Assembly: GCF_014879935.1 (NCBI RefSeq)
Contig: NZ_JACSRD010000226.1
Coordinates: 1-62,417 of the forward strand
From: Prosthecobacter sp.
GTDB taxonomy: Bacteria > Verrucomicrobiota > Verrucomicrobiia > Verrucomicrobiales > Verrucomicrobiaceae
Length of the DNA: 62,417 bases
Direction of reading: 5' to 3'
Made by a program: the position numbers and the translations under genes. Under the pieces are notes generated by a model. It worked only from the letters and a program-made list of their open reading frames with translations. It searched no databases and had not been told where the DNA came from. Positions 25,137 through 33,855 of the stretch are shown here, one piece after another. The number at the start of each line of letters is the position of its first letter. Positions within the stretch are counted from its first letter, which is position 1.

Positions 25137-25700
25137 ATGATCAGTGTCCTCGACACGCCGGAAGCGCGGCAGACCGTGTATCCCCTCACCGTGGAGTTTT
25201 ACCACGAGGCGGGACGGCTCGGATTGATCGGTGATGATGTCGAACTGCTGGAGGGAGTGTTGTTCACCAAGATGTCCAAGTCGCCCATGCATCAATCCCT
25301 GGCGCGGAAGCTCCAGCGCCTGCTCGAAAACGCGCTGCCCGACGGGTTTTTCGTGGATCGAGAGTGCCCGATCACGTGCGCGAGATCTGAGCCGGAACCG
25401 GATGTGGCCGTTTTTGCCGGAAAGATAGAGGATTACGAGCACCATCACCCCACCACCGCCGAACTGGTCATCGAGATTGCCATCAACACCCTTCAACGCG
25501 ACCGCAGCAAGGCTGCCGTTTACGCCGAGGCCGGGATCAAGGAATACTGGCTGTTCGAACCTGAAAACGGGTCGCTGGTTTTGTTTCAACACCCGGCCGT
25601 ATCTGGTTATGGCACGCGCAGTGAATTCTCACCCAACGAGGAGGCTCGCAGCAGCCTGTTTCCTGGGTTCGCGGTGCGGCTGGACCCATTGCTGACCTGA
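25137..25700 (+). CDS. Uma2-family (DUF820) PD-(D/E)XK-like protein
   Basis: A 187-residue protein with the Uma2 pattern: GDDVELLEGVLF near residue 35, SEPEPDVAVF at about 84-93, TAELVIEIAINTLQRDRSKAAVYAEAGIKEYWLF at about 105-138, and a C-terminal LFPGFAVRLDPLL. The acidic and lysine residues of the nuclease-like site (PEPDVAVF, VIEIA, RDRSKA) are all present. The family is abundant in PVC bacteria and cyanobacteria; its biological role is not settled. ATG 25137 is chosen because upstream sequence in this frame lies inside the kinase gene. Its stop overlaps the next start. Confidence 0.85.
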   Translation: MISVLDTPEARQTVYPLTVEFYHEAGRLGLIGDDVELLEGVLFTKMSKSPMHQSLARKLQRLLENALPDGFFVDRECPITCARSEPEPDVAVFAGKIEDYEHHHPTTAELVIEIAINTLQRDRSKAAVYAEAGIKEYWLFEPENGSLVLFQHPAVSGYGTRSEFSPNEEARSSLFPGFAVRLDPLLT

Positions 25701-27364
25701 TGGGGCCGGTCCGCCACTGGAAAACGCTCGCCCTGCGCCTCTGGCGCGTGGCGTTGCTCGCAGCGGCCGTGGTGGCGATCCGCCGGGCGCAGCAGACGGA
25801 GATGGCGGAGCTGACGGTGGAGCGAGTGCGGGACTTTTTCCCCGCTGCAGCCGTTTTGATGCCGCAGAATGGGATGCAGATGGTCAAGGACGGGTCCGGC
25901 ATCACGCTCGGGCATGTGATGCAGACTTCACCGGAGGCGGATGACATCATCGGCTACGCGGGGCCGACGAACACGCTCATCGCGCTGGACTCACGCGGCA
26001 AGGTGCTGGGGCTGCGCATCCTGCACAGCGGTGACACGACGGATCACGTGGCGGAGGTGGTCGGAGAGCGGTCGTTCTTCAAGCAGTTCACGAACAAGAA
26101 GCCGGCTGAGGTGGCGAATCTGCGCGTGGATGGTGTTTCAGGCGCGACACTGACCAGCAGCGCGATCGCGGAGGGCGTTCTGCGTCGTCTCGGCAAAAGC
26201 GCGACGACATCGCTGCGCTTTCCAGACGCGATCACTCTCGACGAGGTGAAAAAAATCGAGCCGCAGGCTGCGAAGCTGCGCGAATCGACGACGCATCCCG
26301 GTTCGCAGGAAGTTCTGGATGTGACGGGCGAAACGATCGCGCTCGCCGTGCGCACAGCACCGGCTTCGGATGGCATCGTGGGCTACAAAGGCCCAAGCGA
26401 CACTTTCATGCTGATGGATGCGAGCGGTTCAACGCTGCGCGGCATCGCTTTGCGCCGCAGTTATGACACGGAGCAGTATGTCGGCTACGTCACCGGTGAT
26501 CCGGCGTTTTTGAAGACGTTTGACGGCATGGCGCTGGAGCAGATCGCGAACATCGACTTTGCCGAAGCCGGTGTGGAAGGCGTCTCCGGCGCGACACAGA
26601 CGAGCTACGGCATCGCCGAAGGTGTGCGGGTGCGTGCGCAGTCGCTCATCAAGGAAAAGGAGGCGAAACGCGGCTGGTGGACGCGCATTCGCTGGCGCTG
26701 GCAGGACACGGGGCATGTGGCGATCATCGCCGCCGCATTTGCGATGGCTTTCACGCGCTTGCGTGGCATCGCATGGTGCCGCCATGGACATCATGCGCTG
26801 CTGGTGCTCTACGGCGGCTTCATCGCGGGTGAAATGCTCTCGCAGGGATTGCTCGTCGGCTGGGCGGCGCATGGCACGCCGTGGCGGAATGCGCAGGGGC
26901 TGGTGCTGCTGGCCGCTGTGGCATTGCTGGGTCCGGTTTTCACCAGCAAGCAGCTCTACTGCCACCACATCTGCCCGCACGGAGCCTTGCAGCAGCTCGT
27001 GGCACGAAGGTTGCGCTTCCAGTGGTCGCCTTCGAAGCCGGTGGAGCGTGTTTTGACCAAGCTGCCGTTCCTGTTGCTCGCGTTCGTGCTGCTGAGCGTC
27101 GCCATCGCACTGCCGCTCAATCTGAACGCGCTGGAGCCGTTCGACGCGTATGTGTTTCGCGTGGCCGGCTGGGCCAGCATCGCGATCGCGGTGGGTGGAT
27201 TGCTGTGGTCGCTGGTCACGCCGCTGGCTTATTGCCGCTTTGGTTGCCCGACGGGCGCGTTGTTCAAGCTGCTGCGCTTCACCGGCGACGCGGATCGTTT
27301 CGGTACGCGTGACTGGCTGGCCGCGCTGTGTGTGGCGGGCGTTCTTCTGTTGGCTGGCGGCTGA
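25700..27364 (+). CDS. NosR/RnfG-like membrane flavoprotein with tandem FMN-binding domains and Fe-S motifs
   Basis: A 554-residue protein. After a TM segment near residue 20, two extracytoplasmic FMN-binding domains follow, each ending in the flavinylation motif: GVSGATLTSSAI (~150) and GVSGATQTSYGI (~297). ApbE-type enzymes attach FMN to the threonine of such motifs. Several TM helices (from about 335) then carry two four-residue-spaced cysteine clusters, CHHICPHGAL and CRFGCPTGAL, as in NosR and NapH polyferredoxin domains, though each has fewer cysteines than a full CX2CX2CX3C cluster. Likely role: electron transfer from membrane carriers to a periplasmic acceptor. It starts within the Uma2 stop codon. 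Confidence 0.85.
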   Translation: MGPVRHWKTLALRLWRVALLAAAVVAIRRAQQTEMAELTVERVRDFFPAAAVLMPQNGMQMVKDGSGITLGHVMQTSPEADDIIGYAGPTNTLIALDSRGKVLGLRILHSGDTTDHVAEVVGERSFFKQFTNKKPAEVANLRVDGVSGATLTSSAIAEGVLRRLGKSATTSLRFPDAITLDEVKKIEPQAAKLRESTTHPGSQEVLDVTGETIALAVRTAPASDGIVGYKGPSDTFMLMDASGSTLRGIALRRSYDTEQYVGYVTGDPAFLKTFDGMALEQIANIDFAEAGVEGVSGATQTSYGIAEGVRVRAQSLIKEKEAKRGWWTRIRWRWQDTGHVAIIAAAFAMAFTRLRGIAWCRHGHHALLVLYGGFIAGEMLSQGLLVGWAAHGTPWRNAQGLVLLAAVALLGPVFTSKQLYCHHICPHGALQQLVARRLRFQWSPSKPVERVLTKLPFLLLAFVLLSVAIALPLNLNALEPFDAYVFRVAGWASIAIAVGGLLWSLVTPLAYCRFGCPTGALFKLLRFTGDADRFGTRDWLAALCVAGVLLLAGG

Positions 27365-27387
27365 AAAGAGGCTACCAACAGGCGTTC

Positions 27388-28176
27388 ATGCGCATCATCT
27401 CCTCCTTAGAGTCCAAATTCGGCCGGTTCGCGATCCCCGGCCTGGTGCAGATCATCGCGATCCTGCAGTTGATCGTGTTTCTGCTTCTGCGTTACGGCCC
27501 GGTGGAGACCAGGGAAGGGGTGCTGACGGCCTTGGTGCCGGATTCGGGCAAGATCCTGTCCGGCCACGTCTGGTTGCTGCTTTCGCACGTGCTGGTGCCA
27601 TCATTCAGCAGTGCGTTCGCCTGCCTTTGCATCTCTTCCTTCAGCCTGTGGCTGGGACGTGTGCTGGAGGAGGCATGGGGCGCGTTCCGGGTGAACCTGT
27701 ATGTCGGCTGGCTGGTGCTGAGCCTCGGAGTCTGGAGCATCTTCTTCGGCTTTCCGCTGAGCAGCTACTGGCTGTTCAACACGCTGATCTTTGCGGTGGC
27801 GGCACTGATTCCGAACGAGGAGATCCTGCTGTTCTTCATCATCCCGCTGAAGATGAAGTGGATCGCGCTGCTGGATGCGGGGGCGATGTTTTTCATGTTT
27901 CTGGGCGCACCGTCAGCGATCCTTTTGATCGTGTTCGCGAATCTGAACTTCCTCATCGTGTTCGGACCGCACTTTGTGAAGATGTGGCTGCAGCAGGGGA
28001 AGGTGGCGGCCCGGCGCGGGCGGTTTGAATCAGCGAAGATTCCGCAGGACACGTTTTTCCATCAGTGTTCCGTCTGCAAGAAGACGGAGCTGGATGATCC
28101 GCATCTGGACTTCCGTGTGCTGGACTCCGGAGATGAGATCTGCAGCGCCTGCCGTGCGGCACGCAATGGAGGCTGA
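27388..28176 (+). CDS. Polytopic membrane protein with C-terminal zinc ribbon
   Basis: A 262-residue protein with about five or six hydrophobic helices (for example VQIIAILQLIVFLLL, LYVGWLVLSLGVWSIFF, AILLIVFANLNFLIVF) and a cytoplasmic tail with two CxxC pairs (HQCSVCKKTE, EICSACRAA). The layout resembles rhomboid-like proteins found in PVC genomes, but I see no Ser-His protease dyad, so it may be a non-catalytic relative. ATG 27388 is preferred over starts inside the previous gene. It precedes xerC by 5 bp. Confidence 0.75.
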   Translation: MRIISSLESKFGRFAIPGLVQIIAILQLIVFLLLRYGPVETREGVLTALVPDSGKILSGHVWLLLSHVLVPSFSSAFACLCISSFSLWLGRVLEEAWGAFRVNLYVGWLVLSLGVWSIFFGFPLSSYWLFNTLIFAVAALIPNEEILLFFIIPLKMKWIALLDAGAMFFMFLGAPSAILLIVFANLNFLIVFGPHFVKMWLQQGKVAARRGRFESAKIPQDTFFHQCSVCKKTELDDPHLDFRVLDSGDEICSACRAARNGG

Positions 28177-28181
28177 CCGCC

Positions 28182-29069
28182 ATGGCTGACAAGCTGGCCG
28201 ACGAGTTCTTGATGTTCATGGAGTCCGAGCGGCGTTCGTCGGACCGCACGGTGACGAACTACGAGCTGGCACTGCGGCAGTTCCGCGAGTGGCGGGAGCC
28301 GTTCAAAGGCTGGGACAAGCTCACGGCGGATGATTTCCGCGCGTTTCTCTTCGATTTGATGAAGCAGGAACGCGGTCGTGCGACGATCCGGCTGCAATTC
28401 GCCGCCCTGCGCAGTTTTTTCAAATGGCTGACGCGTCGTCGTGGCTGGAAGACGAATCCGCTGCTGGAGGTACAACTGCCAAAACGCGAGAAAAAGCTGC
28501 CGGTGGTGCTCACGGTGACGCAGATCGACCAGATGCTCAATCTGCCGCTGACGATGGAGAAATCGAAGCGTGACGCGGTCTGGGCACCGGCGCGTGACGC
28601 GGCGATCCTGGAGATGTTTTACAGCACCGGCATGCGCCTGAGCGAGCTGGTGGCGCTGAATGTGGAGGACATCGACACCTACACGGAAACGGTGCGTGTC
28701 CTGGGCAAAGGCAGCAAGGAGCGCATCTGCCCCGTGGGCAGCAAGGCTCTGGAGGCGGTGCAGCGCTATCGCATGCAGGCGGGCGTGCATGCTGGGGCGT
28801 TGTTTCTGAGCAAGCTGCGGCGGCGCATCACCGGTCAGGCGGTGGGGGATGTGATCACCAAATACTGGCAGGCGTCAGGGCTGCCGGTTCATCTGACACC
28901 GCACAAGCTGCGGCACAGTTTTGCCACGCATCTGCTGAACAACGGCGCGGATCTGCGCAGCGTGCAGGAGCTGCTGGGCCACGCGAGCCTTTCGACGACG
29001 CAGATCTACACGCACGTCTCCACGCAGCGCATGAAGGAAGTCTATGAGGCCGCGCACCCGCGGGCGTGA
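28182..29069 (+). CDS. xerC: Tyrosine recombinase, XerC/XerD family
   Basis: A 295-residue recombinase. The SAM-like core-binding domain is at residues 1-95. The catalytic residues are all visible: Arg in GMRLSELVAL, Lys in LGKGSKERICPVG, HKLRHSFATHLL (His and Arg), GHASLSTTQIYTHV (His and nucleophile Tyr~276). Length and sequence fit the chromosome-dimer resolving Xer proteins rather than phage integrases. It follows the zinc-ribbon membrane gene on the same strand. Whether it is the XerC or XerD partner cannot be settled here. Confidence 0.9.
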   Translation: MADKLADEFLMFMESERRSSDRTVTNYELALRQFREWREPFKGWDKLTADDFRAFLFDLMKQERGRATIRLQFAALRSFFKWLTRRRGWKTNPLLEVQLPKREKKLPVVLTVTQIDQMLNLPLTMEKSKRDAVWAPARDAAILEMFYSTGMRLSELVALNVEDIDTYTETVRVLGKGSKERICPVGSKALEAVQRYRMQAGVHAGALFLSKLRRRITGQAVGDVITKYWQASGLPVHLTPHKLRHSFATHLLNNGADLRSVQELLGHASLSTTQIYTHVSTQRMKEVYEAAHPRA

Positions 29070-29074
29070 CAGGC

Positions 29075-31387
29075 TCACTTCGCCTTCACCCACTCGGCGA
29101 TGGGCTGCACGGTGTGCGCAGGCGCCTCGGCGGCGGTGGTGAAGGTGATGCAGAGGCTCTGCGGGCCTTTGGCTTCTGGAATCGTGGCCTTGAGGATGTT
29201 GACCTTCTCCTTGATCAAGTCACGCGCCTGCTCGCTGGCGGCCTCCGGCGGCGTGCCCGTGGAGAAGGTCGCGCCCTGGGGCGAAACAATCGTGGCAATC
29301 AAAGTCTTCCCACCCTGGGTGAGCTTCGCCGTGGCTCCATCCGCGGCGATCTCCGCCTTCGTCTGCATGTTCCAGACGAGCGGCTTGGTGTTCTTCACCT
29401 GCAGGTCATCCTGGATGACCAGATAAGGAGCGGCTCCGCGCACGACCATCACTCCGCGATGCACGTCTTTCGCATCCTTGGAGTAAGCCTTCGACATGTC
29501 GATCACGGCGACGCCTCGTTCCGGCGCCGAGGCGCTGATCAGCACGCCTGCGCGAGCCTCCAGGTCCTGATTGTCGCCGAAGCTGAGGGTGTTCTGGCCC
29601 GCGGTGCCTGCCAGGTAATACTCAAAGCGTTTGGTGCGGTCCGCGCCGGGTTTGACCTCGTAGCCAGAAACGCGGTCACCTTCCGAGCCGAGCTCGATGC
29701 CCCAGCGCTGGCCCGCTGCATCGAGAACAAAGCTGCCAATGTCGAGCTGCGCTTTGTAGTCGCGATTGTCGCCGCCTTTGACGGCGAAGAACAGGTCGTC
29801 CTTGTTCCAGCCGGAACGAACGGTGGCGACGAAACCGCCCGGCATGGCGTACTCCAGGCTGTCAGCCGTGCCCTGGCCCGCCGCGTGCGGGTTGTAGTAG
29901 ATGTAATTGCCCGCGCTGCCGAAGAAGGCGCTGTTCACCGCCATTTTCGCGCCAGCGGTCACGGCCGGGATGCCGGGATTGCCATGAAGGCCGCACAGCC
30001 AGGTGGCGATCCACGGCCGGCTGCCGGAGTTGGTCGCGTTGTCGCCAAAGTTGAAGGGCTGGCCGGTCGGGCCATAAAGATGCATGCGTGCCACGGCGAA
30101 CTGCGGAATGCCCTCCAGCATCGAAAGCCCGAGGTCCTTGCCAGTGGCGCTCCGCAACGACTGGATCACCATCGCGGCGTAGTCCATCACGGCATCGCCC
30201 GCGGACATGCCTTCAGGCCACACACCCGCAGGGGCGAAGCGCTGGATGCCTTCGCCGAACACTTTCGCACCAGCAGCCGCGGCTTTCTTGGCGAGGTTGA
30301 TGTCCTCATCCGCGAAACAGATCGCAGTGAGCAGCAGCGCCGAAGCTGCGGCCATCTTTTCCCGTCCTGGAGGAATGTCGTCCCCCTTGGCAGGCGGGCC
30401 TTTGGCTTTGCCCTTCGCAGGAGCCTTGCTCGGCGCGGTCTGACCGCCGGAGACACCTTTGGTCGATTCCGGCACCGGTTCGTCATCAATGTGGGCCACC
30501 AGGGCATCGATGCCTTTTTGATCCAGGAAGGTACGGATGTCGGTGGCCTGCTGGGCATTGAAACCATCGCGGAACCAGTCGTAGGCCAGGCAGACGGCGA
30601 TCACCATGTCTGAGACCGCGTCGCTTTCCTCGGGATGCCAGTCGCGGAAGTTCGACTTGTCGCATAGCAGGATCGCCTCGCGCACCGCCCGTTCCTTCCA
30701 CTTCAAATCGCCGTCACCATAATGCAGCGCCGCCAGCAACCCCATGCGGTAGATGGCGCGGGAGCCCTCGCTGACCTGGCCGCGAATCTCCCCGTTGATG
30801 CGGTTAAGCTCGGGGTCCTTCAGCAGTTCCTCACCAGAGGCTTTCAGGTTCTCCATCAGCTTTGCCAGCACCGGATCGGCGGAGATCTGACCTTTGATGG
30901 CGGCCCAGCCGGCGGCGTTTTGCAACAGACGCGGACGCACCTTGGCAATGCCGCCGAGGTAGTCATTCGCTGCCGGTGCCTTGAACTTCGATACGGGGAT
31001 CACGGTGATCGCCGGACGTGGCGGCGCGGGCTTGCTGGCGACCTTCGCACCGCCTTTCGGTGCGGCGGCTGGAGCGGCGGGCGCCGCAGGTGCTGACGGT
31101 GTGGCGGCCGGAGCTGCGGGAGCGCCCTGCATGGCGGCGTAGCGGGCTTTGGCGTATTCAAAATCGGCCGGGATGAGGCTGGCGATCGGCACGTCGAACT
31201 CCTTGCCGTCCTTCATCTTGATCTTCACCGTCTTCGCCACGGCATCGACGGAGACAAAGGCCGCCTCGATCTGCTTGCCCGCCGTGTTCGTCCACATGCG
31301 GAATTCTTCAGCAACTTGGGCGCTGGCAGGAGCGATGGCGAGCAGGCCGGAGACAGCGAGAGCGAGCAAACACGAGGTGGGTTTCAT
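29075..31387 (-). CDS. Secreted SHD1-heparinase II/III-like polysaccharide lyase
   Basis: A 770-residue exported protein (signal peptide 1-23). An SHD1-type domain (about 28-85: FRMWTNTAGKQIEAAFVSVD, KDGKEFDVPIASLIPADFEYAK) is followed by an Ala/Pro-rich linker. An alpha-toroid region follows (about 150-440) with RDWHPEESDAVSDMVIAVCLAYDWFRDGF. The C-terminal beta-sandwich is heparinase II/III-like (GDNRDYKAQLDIGSFVLDAAGQRWGIEL at about 545-570). Family members cleave uronic-acid polysaccharides such as heparin or alginate. An insert rich in K/P/A/G splits the toroid near residue 320. It converges on xerC with only 5 bp between stops. Confidence 0.85.
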   Translation of the reverse strand: MKPTSCLLALAVSGLLAIAPASAQVAEEFRMWTNTAGKQIEAAFVSVDAVAKTVKIKMKDGKEFDVPIASLIPADFEYAKARYAAMQGAPAAPAATPSAPAAPAAPAAAPKGGAKVASKPAPPRPAITVIPVSKFKAPAANDYLGGIAKVRPRLLQNAAGWAAIKGQISADPVLAKLMENLKASGEELLKDPELNRINGEIRGQVSEGSRAIYRMGLLAALHYGDGDLKWKERAVREAILLCDKSNFRDWHPEESDAVSDMVIAVCLAYDWFRDGFNAQQATDIRTFLDQKGIDALVAHIDDEPVPESTKGVSGGQTAPSKAPAKGKAKGPPAKGDDIPPGREKMAAASALLLTAICFADEDINLAKKAAAAGAKVFGEGIQRFAPAGVWPEGMSAGDAVMDYAAMVIQSLRSATGKDLGLSMLEGIPQFAVARMHLYGPTGQPFNFGDNATNSGSRPWIATWLCGLHGNPGIPAVTAGAKMAVNSAFFGSAGNYIYYNPHAAGQGTADSLEYAMPGGFVATVRSGWNKDDLFFAVKGGDNRDYKAQLDIGSFVLDAAGQRWGIELGSEGDRVSGYEVKPGADRTKRFEYYLAGTAGQNTLSFGDNQDLEARAGVLISASAPERGVAVIDMSKAYSKDAKDVHRGVMVVRGAAPYLVIQDDLQVKNTKPLVWNMQTKAEIAADGATAKLTQGGKTLIATIVSPQGATFSTGTPPEAASEQARDLIKEKVNILKATIPEAKGPQSLCITFTTAAEAPAHTVQPIAEWVKAK

Positions 31388-31482
31388 GGCAGGAGAGGCG
31401 GTGGAAGGCTAAAGCAGCCTTTTGCAGTGGAATGGTCAAGCCTAAACGCAGCGGACACGGCGGAGCTTGGCGGAATCCTCCC

Positions 31483-32121
31483 TCAGGCCTGAGTTGCCGT
31501 CACCAGGACCAGCCGGAAGCGTCCATCGTAGCGACCGCCCGCGTGGCGGTTGCAGCAATGCAGGCACGCGGTGGGCCGGCGGAACTTCCGAACACGATGC
31601 ACCACGGTGCGGCAGGCCGGACAGGTGTAGCTGAGCTTCCGCTCCACCTCATTGCGCGGCAGCGGCAGGCGATGCTGCGCCTTTTCATCCGGAATGCCGA
31701 GATCAGCGCACGCCAGACGCCATTCACGGCCATGCGGCTCGATCCGGCGGCGTCCGCTGCGATGGTAGGCGATCAAATGCGCCAACTCATGCTTCAAAGT
31801 GCGCTCCACCTGGCCCTCGAACTCCCGCAGACGCGGATTCAGCTCGATGGTCCAGCTCGGATACCGCGCATAACCCGCCGTGCTGCGCAGACGCGCATTC
31901 CAGGCCACTGTGACCAGCTTCGCCCCGCCGGGCAGCTCCAAGGCATGCAGCATGGCGCGCGCCTGCTCCTCCAGCGACTCATCGCGGCCATCCGGCACCG
32001 ATTCGTCACCCGATTCATTCGATTCCGGCGGCTCCACCGGCGCCAGCTCGCGCACCGATTGAAACGGCGTCCACAGCGGTGCTGCGGAGAAGTCGAAGCA
32101 AAGCTGGGAGAAATCGCGCAT
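31483..32121 (-). CDS. SprT-like zinc metallopeptidase-family protein
   Basis: A 212-residue protein with the SprT active-site helix LKHELAHLIAYH and a downstream HGREW that would give a third ligand. A C-terminal zinc ribbon follows (YTCPACRTVV...TACLHCCNRHAGGRYDGRFRLV). The N-terminal 60 residues are acidic and variable. SprT-like proteins of eukaryotes cut DNA-protein crosslinks; the bacterial members are uncharacterised. ATG 32121 lies 2 bp after the serine acetyltransferase stop, so the two are probably one transcript. Confidence 0.85.
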   Translation of the reverse strand: MRDFSQLCFDFSAAPLWTPFQSVRELAPVEPPESNESGDESVPDGRDESLEEQARAMLHALELPGGAKLVTVAWNARLRSTAGYARYPSWTIELNPRLREFEGQVERTLKHELAHLIAYHRSGRRRIEPHGREWRLACADLGIPDEKAQHRLPLPRNEVERKLSYTCPACRTVVHRVRKFRRPTACLHCCNRHAGGRYDGRFRLVLVTATQA

Positions 32122-32123
32122 GC

Positions 32124-33005
32124 TCACTTCTGCTTCTTGGGCTTCACCTGGTGCTCCTGCTGGCTGAGCGCATACGTCATGTCCGGAGCCACGGATTCGA
32201 GGATGAAAACATTCGCGCCGATCGTGCTGCGGGCACCGATGACCGTGTCGCCGCCCACGATGGTGGCATTGGCATACACCGTGACGTGGTCTTCGAGCGT
32301 CGGATGACGCTTCTTGCCACGCAGCGCCTGGCCCGCGGCCAACGAACGCGCCACGAGGCCCACGCCTTGATACAGCTTCACATGATTGCCAAGCGTCGCC
32401 GTCTCGCCGATCACCACACCTGTCCCATGATCGATGAAGAAATGCGTGCCGATCTCGGCGCCAGGATGAATGTCGATGCCCGTGCGCCCGTGCGCCCATT
32501 CCGTCATCATGCGCGGAATCACGGGAACGTTTTCTTTATACAGCACATGTGCCGTGCGCTGGATCGCAATCGCTTCGAGCCCCGGATACGCGAGAATGAT
32601 TTCCTCAAAGCAACGCGCGGCCGGATCGCCTTCATACGCCGCCTCGACGTCCGTCTGTAAAAGCGACCGCACTTCCGCCAGCCCCATCAAAAAGCGGCAT
32701 ACCAGGCCCGACACCTCGGCATCGCGGTTTTCCGTGGCTCCGTTGAGCCGCAGGCTGCGCCGTACTTCCACGTTCAGGCGTTCGCGGATGCTTGAGACGA
32801 GTTCGTTCGTCATCACCTCCAGTTCCTGCGACGACACCGCCTCTTCCGAGAAGAACCCGGGAAACAGCAGGTGCAGCAGGTCCTCGCACAACGTCGCGAT
32901 GGCGCGCTTGGAAGGCAGATTGCCGCAATCGACATGATTGATCCCGCCCACCTCGCAGTAGGAGGCCATGAGGCTGGTGACGATTTCGTTTTGGCGGCAA
33001 TCCAT
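32124..33005 (-). CDS. cysE: Serine O-acetyltransferase
   Basis: This 293-residue enzyme makes O-acetylserine, the first step of cysteine synthesis. An alpha-helical N-terminal domain (1-170) precedes a left-handed beta-helix with hexapeptide repeats: IDIHPGAEIGTHFFIDHGTGVVIGETATLGNHVKLYQGVGL. The catalytic Asp/His are in FIDHGTG and a later HPTLEDHVTVYANATIVGG. Length fits the longer EpsC-type serine acetyltransferases. The divergent side faces the restriction-modification island with a 92-bp gap in which I see no clear feature. Confidence 0.93.
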   Translation of the reverse strand: MDCRQNEIVTSLMASYCEVGGINHVDCGNLPSKRAIATLCEDLLHLLFPGFFSEEAVSSQELEVMTNELVSSIRERLNVEVRRSLRLNGATENRDAEVSGLVCRFLMGLAEVRSLLQTDVEAAYEGDPAARCFEEIILAYPGLEAIAIQRTAHVLYKENVPVIPRMMTEWAHGRTGIDIHPGAEIGTHFFIDHGTGVVIGETATLGNHVKLYQGVGLVARSLAAGQALRGKKRHPTLEDHVTVYANATIVGGDTVIGARSTIGANVFILESVAPDMTYALSQQEHQVKPKKQK

Positions 33006-33097
33006 GTGCGCACAGCGATACCGTGCCGCGAGATGGATTCAAGCGCCGCGGCGGTGAGAATGCTGTGAATAAGTCCGCGGTTGTCTGAGTGATCGGA

Positions 33098-33577
33098 TCA
33101 AAACGGGATCGGCTTTCCGTTCTCCACCACAAACCGAACGGGAATCTTCGGGTTGTTGATGTCTTTCCCACCGGACTCATGCCATTTGCATTCCCATTTC
33201 GTAAAGTAGGGGTCAAGCTGTTCTGCAGCCATGCGATAGAGAGCTTTCAACTCTATCCCCTCGTAGATGGCGAAAACCCAGCCCACCTGCCGATATTTGC
33301 GGATGATGGTTGGGTTCATGTGATGGTGAGTGGAGAAGCTTTTGGTGAGCAGCGTGTTCACCGATTTGAGTTCATACTCGTTGCCATGCTCATCCACTGC
33401 ATCATTGCCCTCACGTTTGCCAAGGCATCGCAACCCGGTGAGGATCAGGACTTGGAGCAGCTTGCCACCGTTGTCCTGGAAGATGTCGTTGATGCCATGC
33501 TTGGTGGCGAGGTCTTGCAGTTCGCGGATGGCAGGACGCAGACGTTCAAGCCGGGCTTTGTCGGGGTGGGCTTTCAC
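33098..33577 (-). CDS. PvuII-type restriction endonuclease (predicted site CAGCTG)
   Basis: A 159-residue type II endonuclease closely resembling R.PvuII (157 residues). Shared blocks include [43 protein letters not shown] and [10 protein letters not shown]. The catalytic residues correspond to Asp59, Glu69 and Lys71, and the His84-86 cluster is kept. The GTG start at 33577 overlaps the controller stop (GTGA), the same C-R arrangement as in the Proteus system. Longer in-frame starts lie inside the controller gene. Cleavage at CAGCTG is predicted from similarity recalled from the known PvuII sequence, not tested. Confidence 0.93.
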   Translation of the reverse strand: MKAHPDKARLERLRPAIRELQDLATKHGINDIFQDNGGKLLQVLILTGLRCLGKREGNDAVDEHGNEYELKSVNTLLTKSFSTHHHMNPTIIRKYRQVGWVFAIYEGIELKALYRMAAEQLDPYFTKWECKWHESGGKDINNPKIPVRFVVENGKPIPF

Positions 33578-33798
33578 GCCTTGCGCTCCCGGATGAGTTT
33601 TTCGAGCGGCATCTCCAGCGCTTGTGCGAAGCGTTCCATGTTGTCGATGGAGATGTTGCGCTCTCCGCGTTCGACAGAACCGACGTAGGTTCGGTGCAGG
33701 CCGCACAGATCCGCTAAATCTTCTTGCGAGAGTCCCTTGGCGAGCCTCTGCTCCTTCAGATTTGCGGCGAATCGCTGTCGGGCGTTGGGTTGCGGCAT
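33574..33798 (-). CDS. Restriction-modification controller protein (C protein)
   Basis: A 74-residue helix-turn-helix protein ([34 protein letters not shown]). C proteins of PvuII-like systems bind C-boxes upstream of their own gene, first activating and then limiting transcription of C and R, so that the methylase acts before the nuclease. It overlaps R at 33574-33577 and faces the methylase gene across a 57-bp gap carrying two C-box-like dyads. Confidence 0.92.
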   Translation of the reverse strand: MPQPNARQRFAANLKEQRLAKGLSQEDLADLCGLHRTYVGSVERGERNISIDNMERFAQALEMPLEKLIRERKA

Positions 33799-33824
33799 GA
33801 TGTCGTGACCAAAGCCGGGTTGAT

Positions 33825-33850
33825 GCTTATGAATCTACAGACTATAAGTG
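33825..33850. promoter_or_regulatory. C-boxes of the restriction-modification system
   Basis: Two dyads lie between the divergent controller and methylase genes. The one at 33840-33850 reads GACTATAAGTG, one base from the GACT-N3-AGTC consensus of PvuII-type C-boxes. The one at 33825-33835 reads GCTTATGAATC, 6 of 8 fixed positions. Their centres are 15 bp apart. On the minus strand they are linked by TGTA, like the known paired boxes. The position, 27-53 bp upstream of the controller start, fits autoregulation; the boxes also sit just in front of the methylase ATG at 33856. Confidence 0.75.
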
Positions 33851-33855
33851 GCGCA

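Noticed and set aside
28182..29069. Phage or integrative-element integrase
   Set aside because: Size and motifs fit housekeeping XerC/XerD, and no phage genes or attachment repeats lie nearby.
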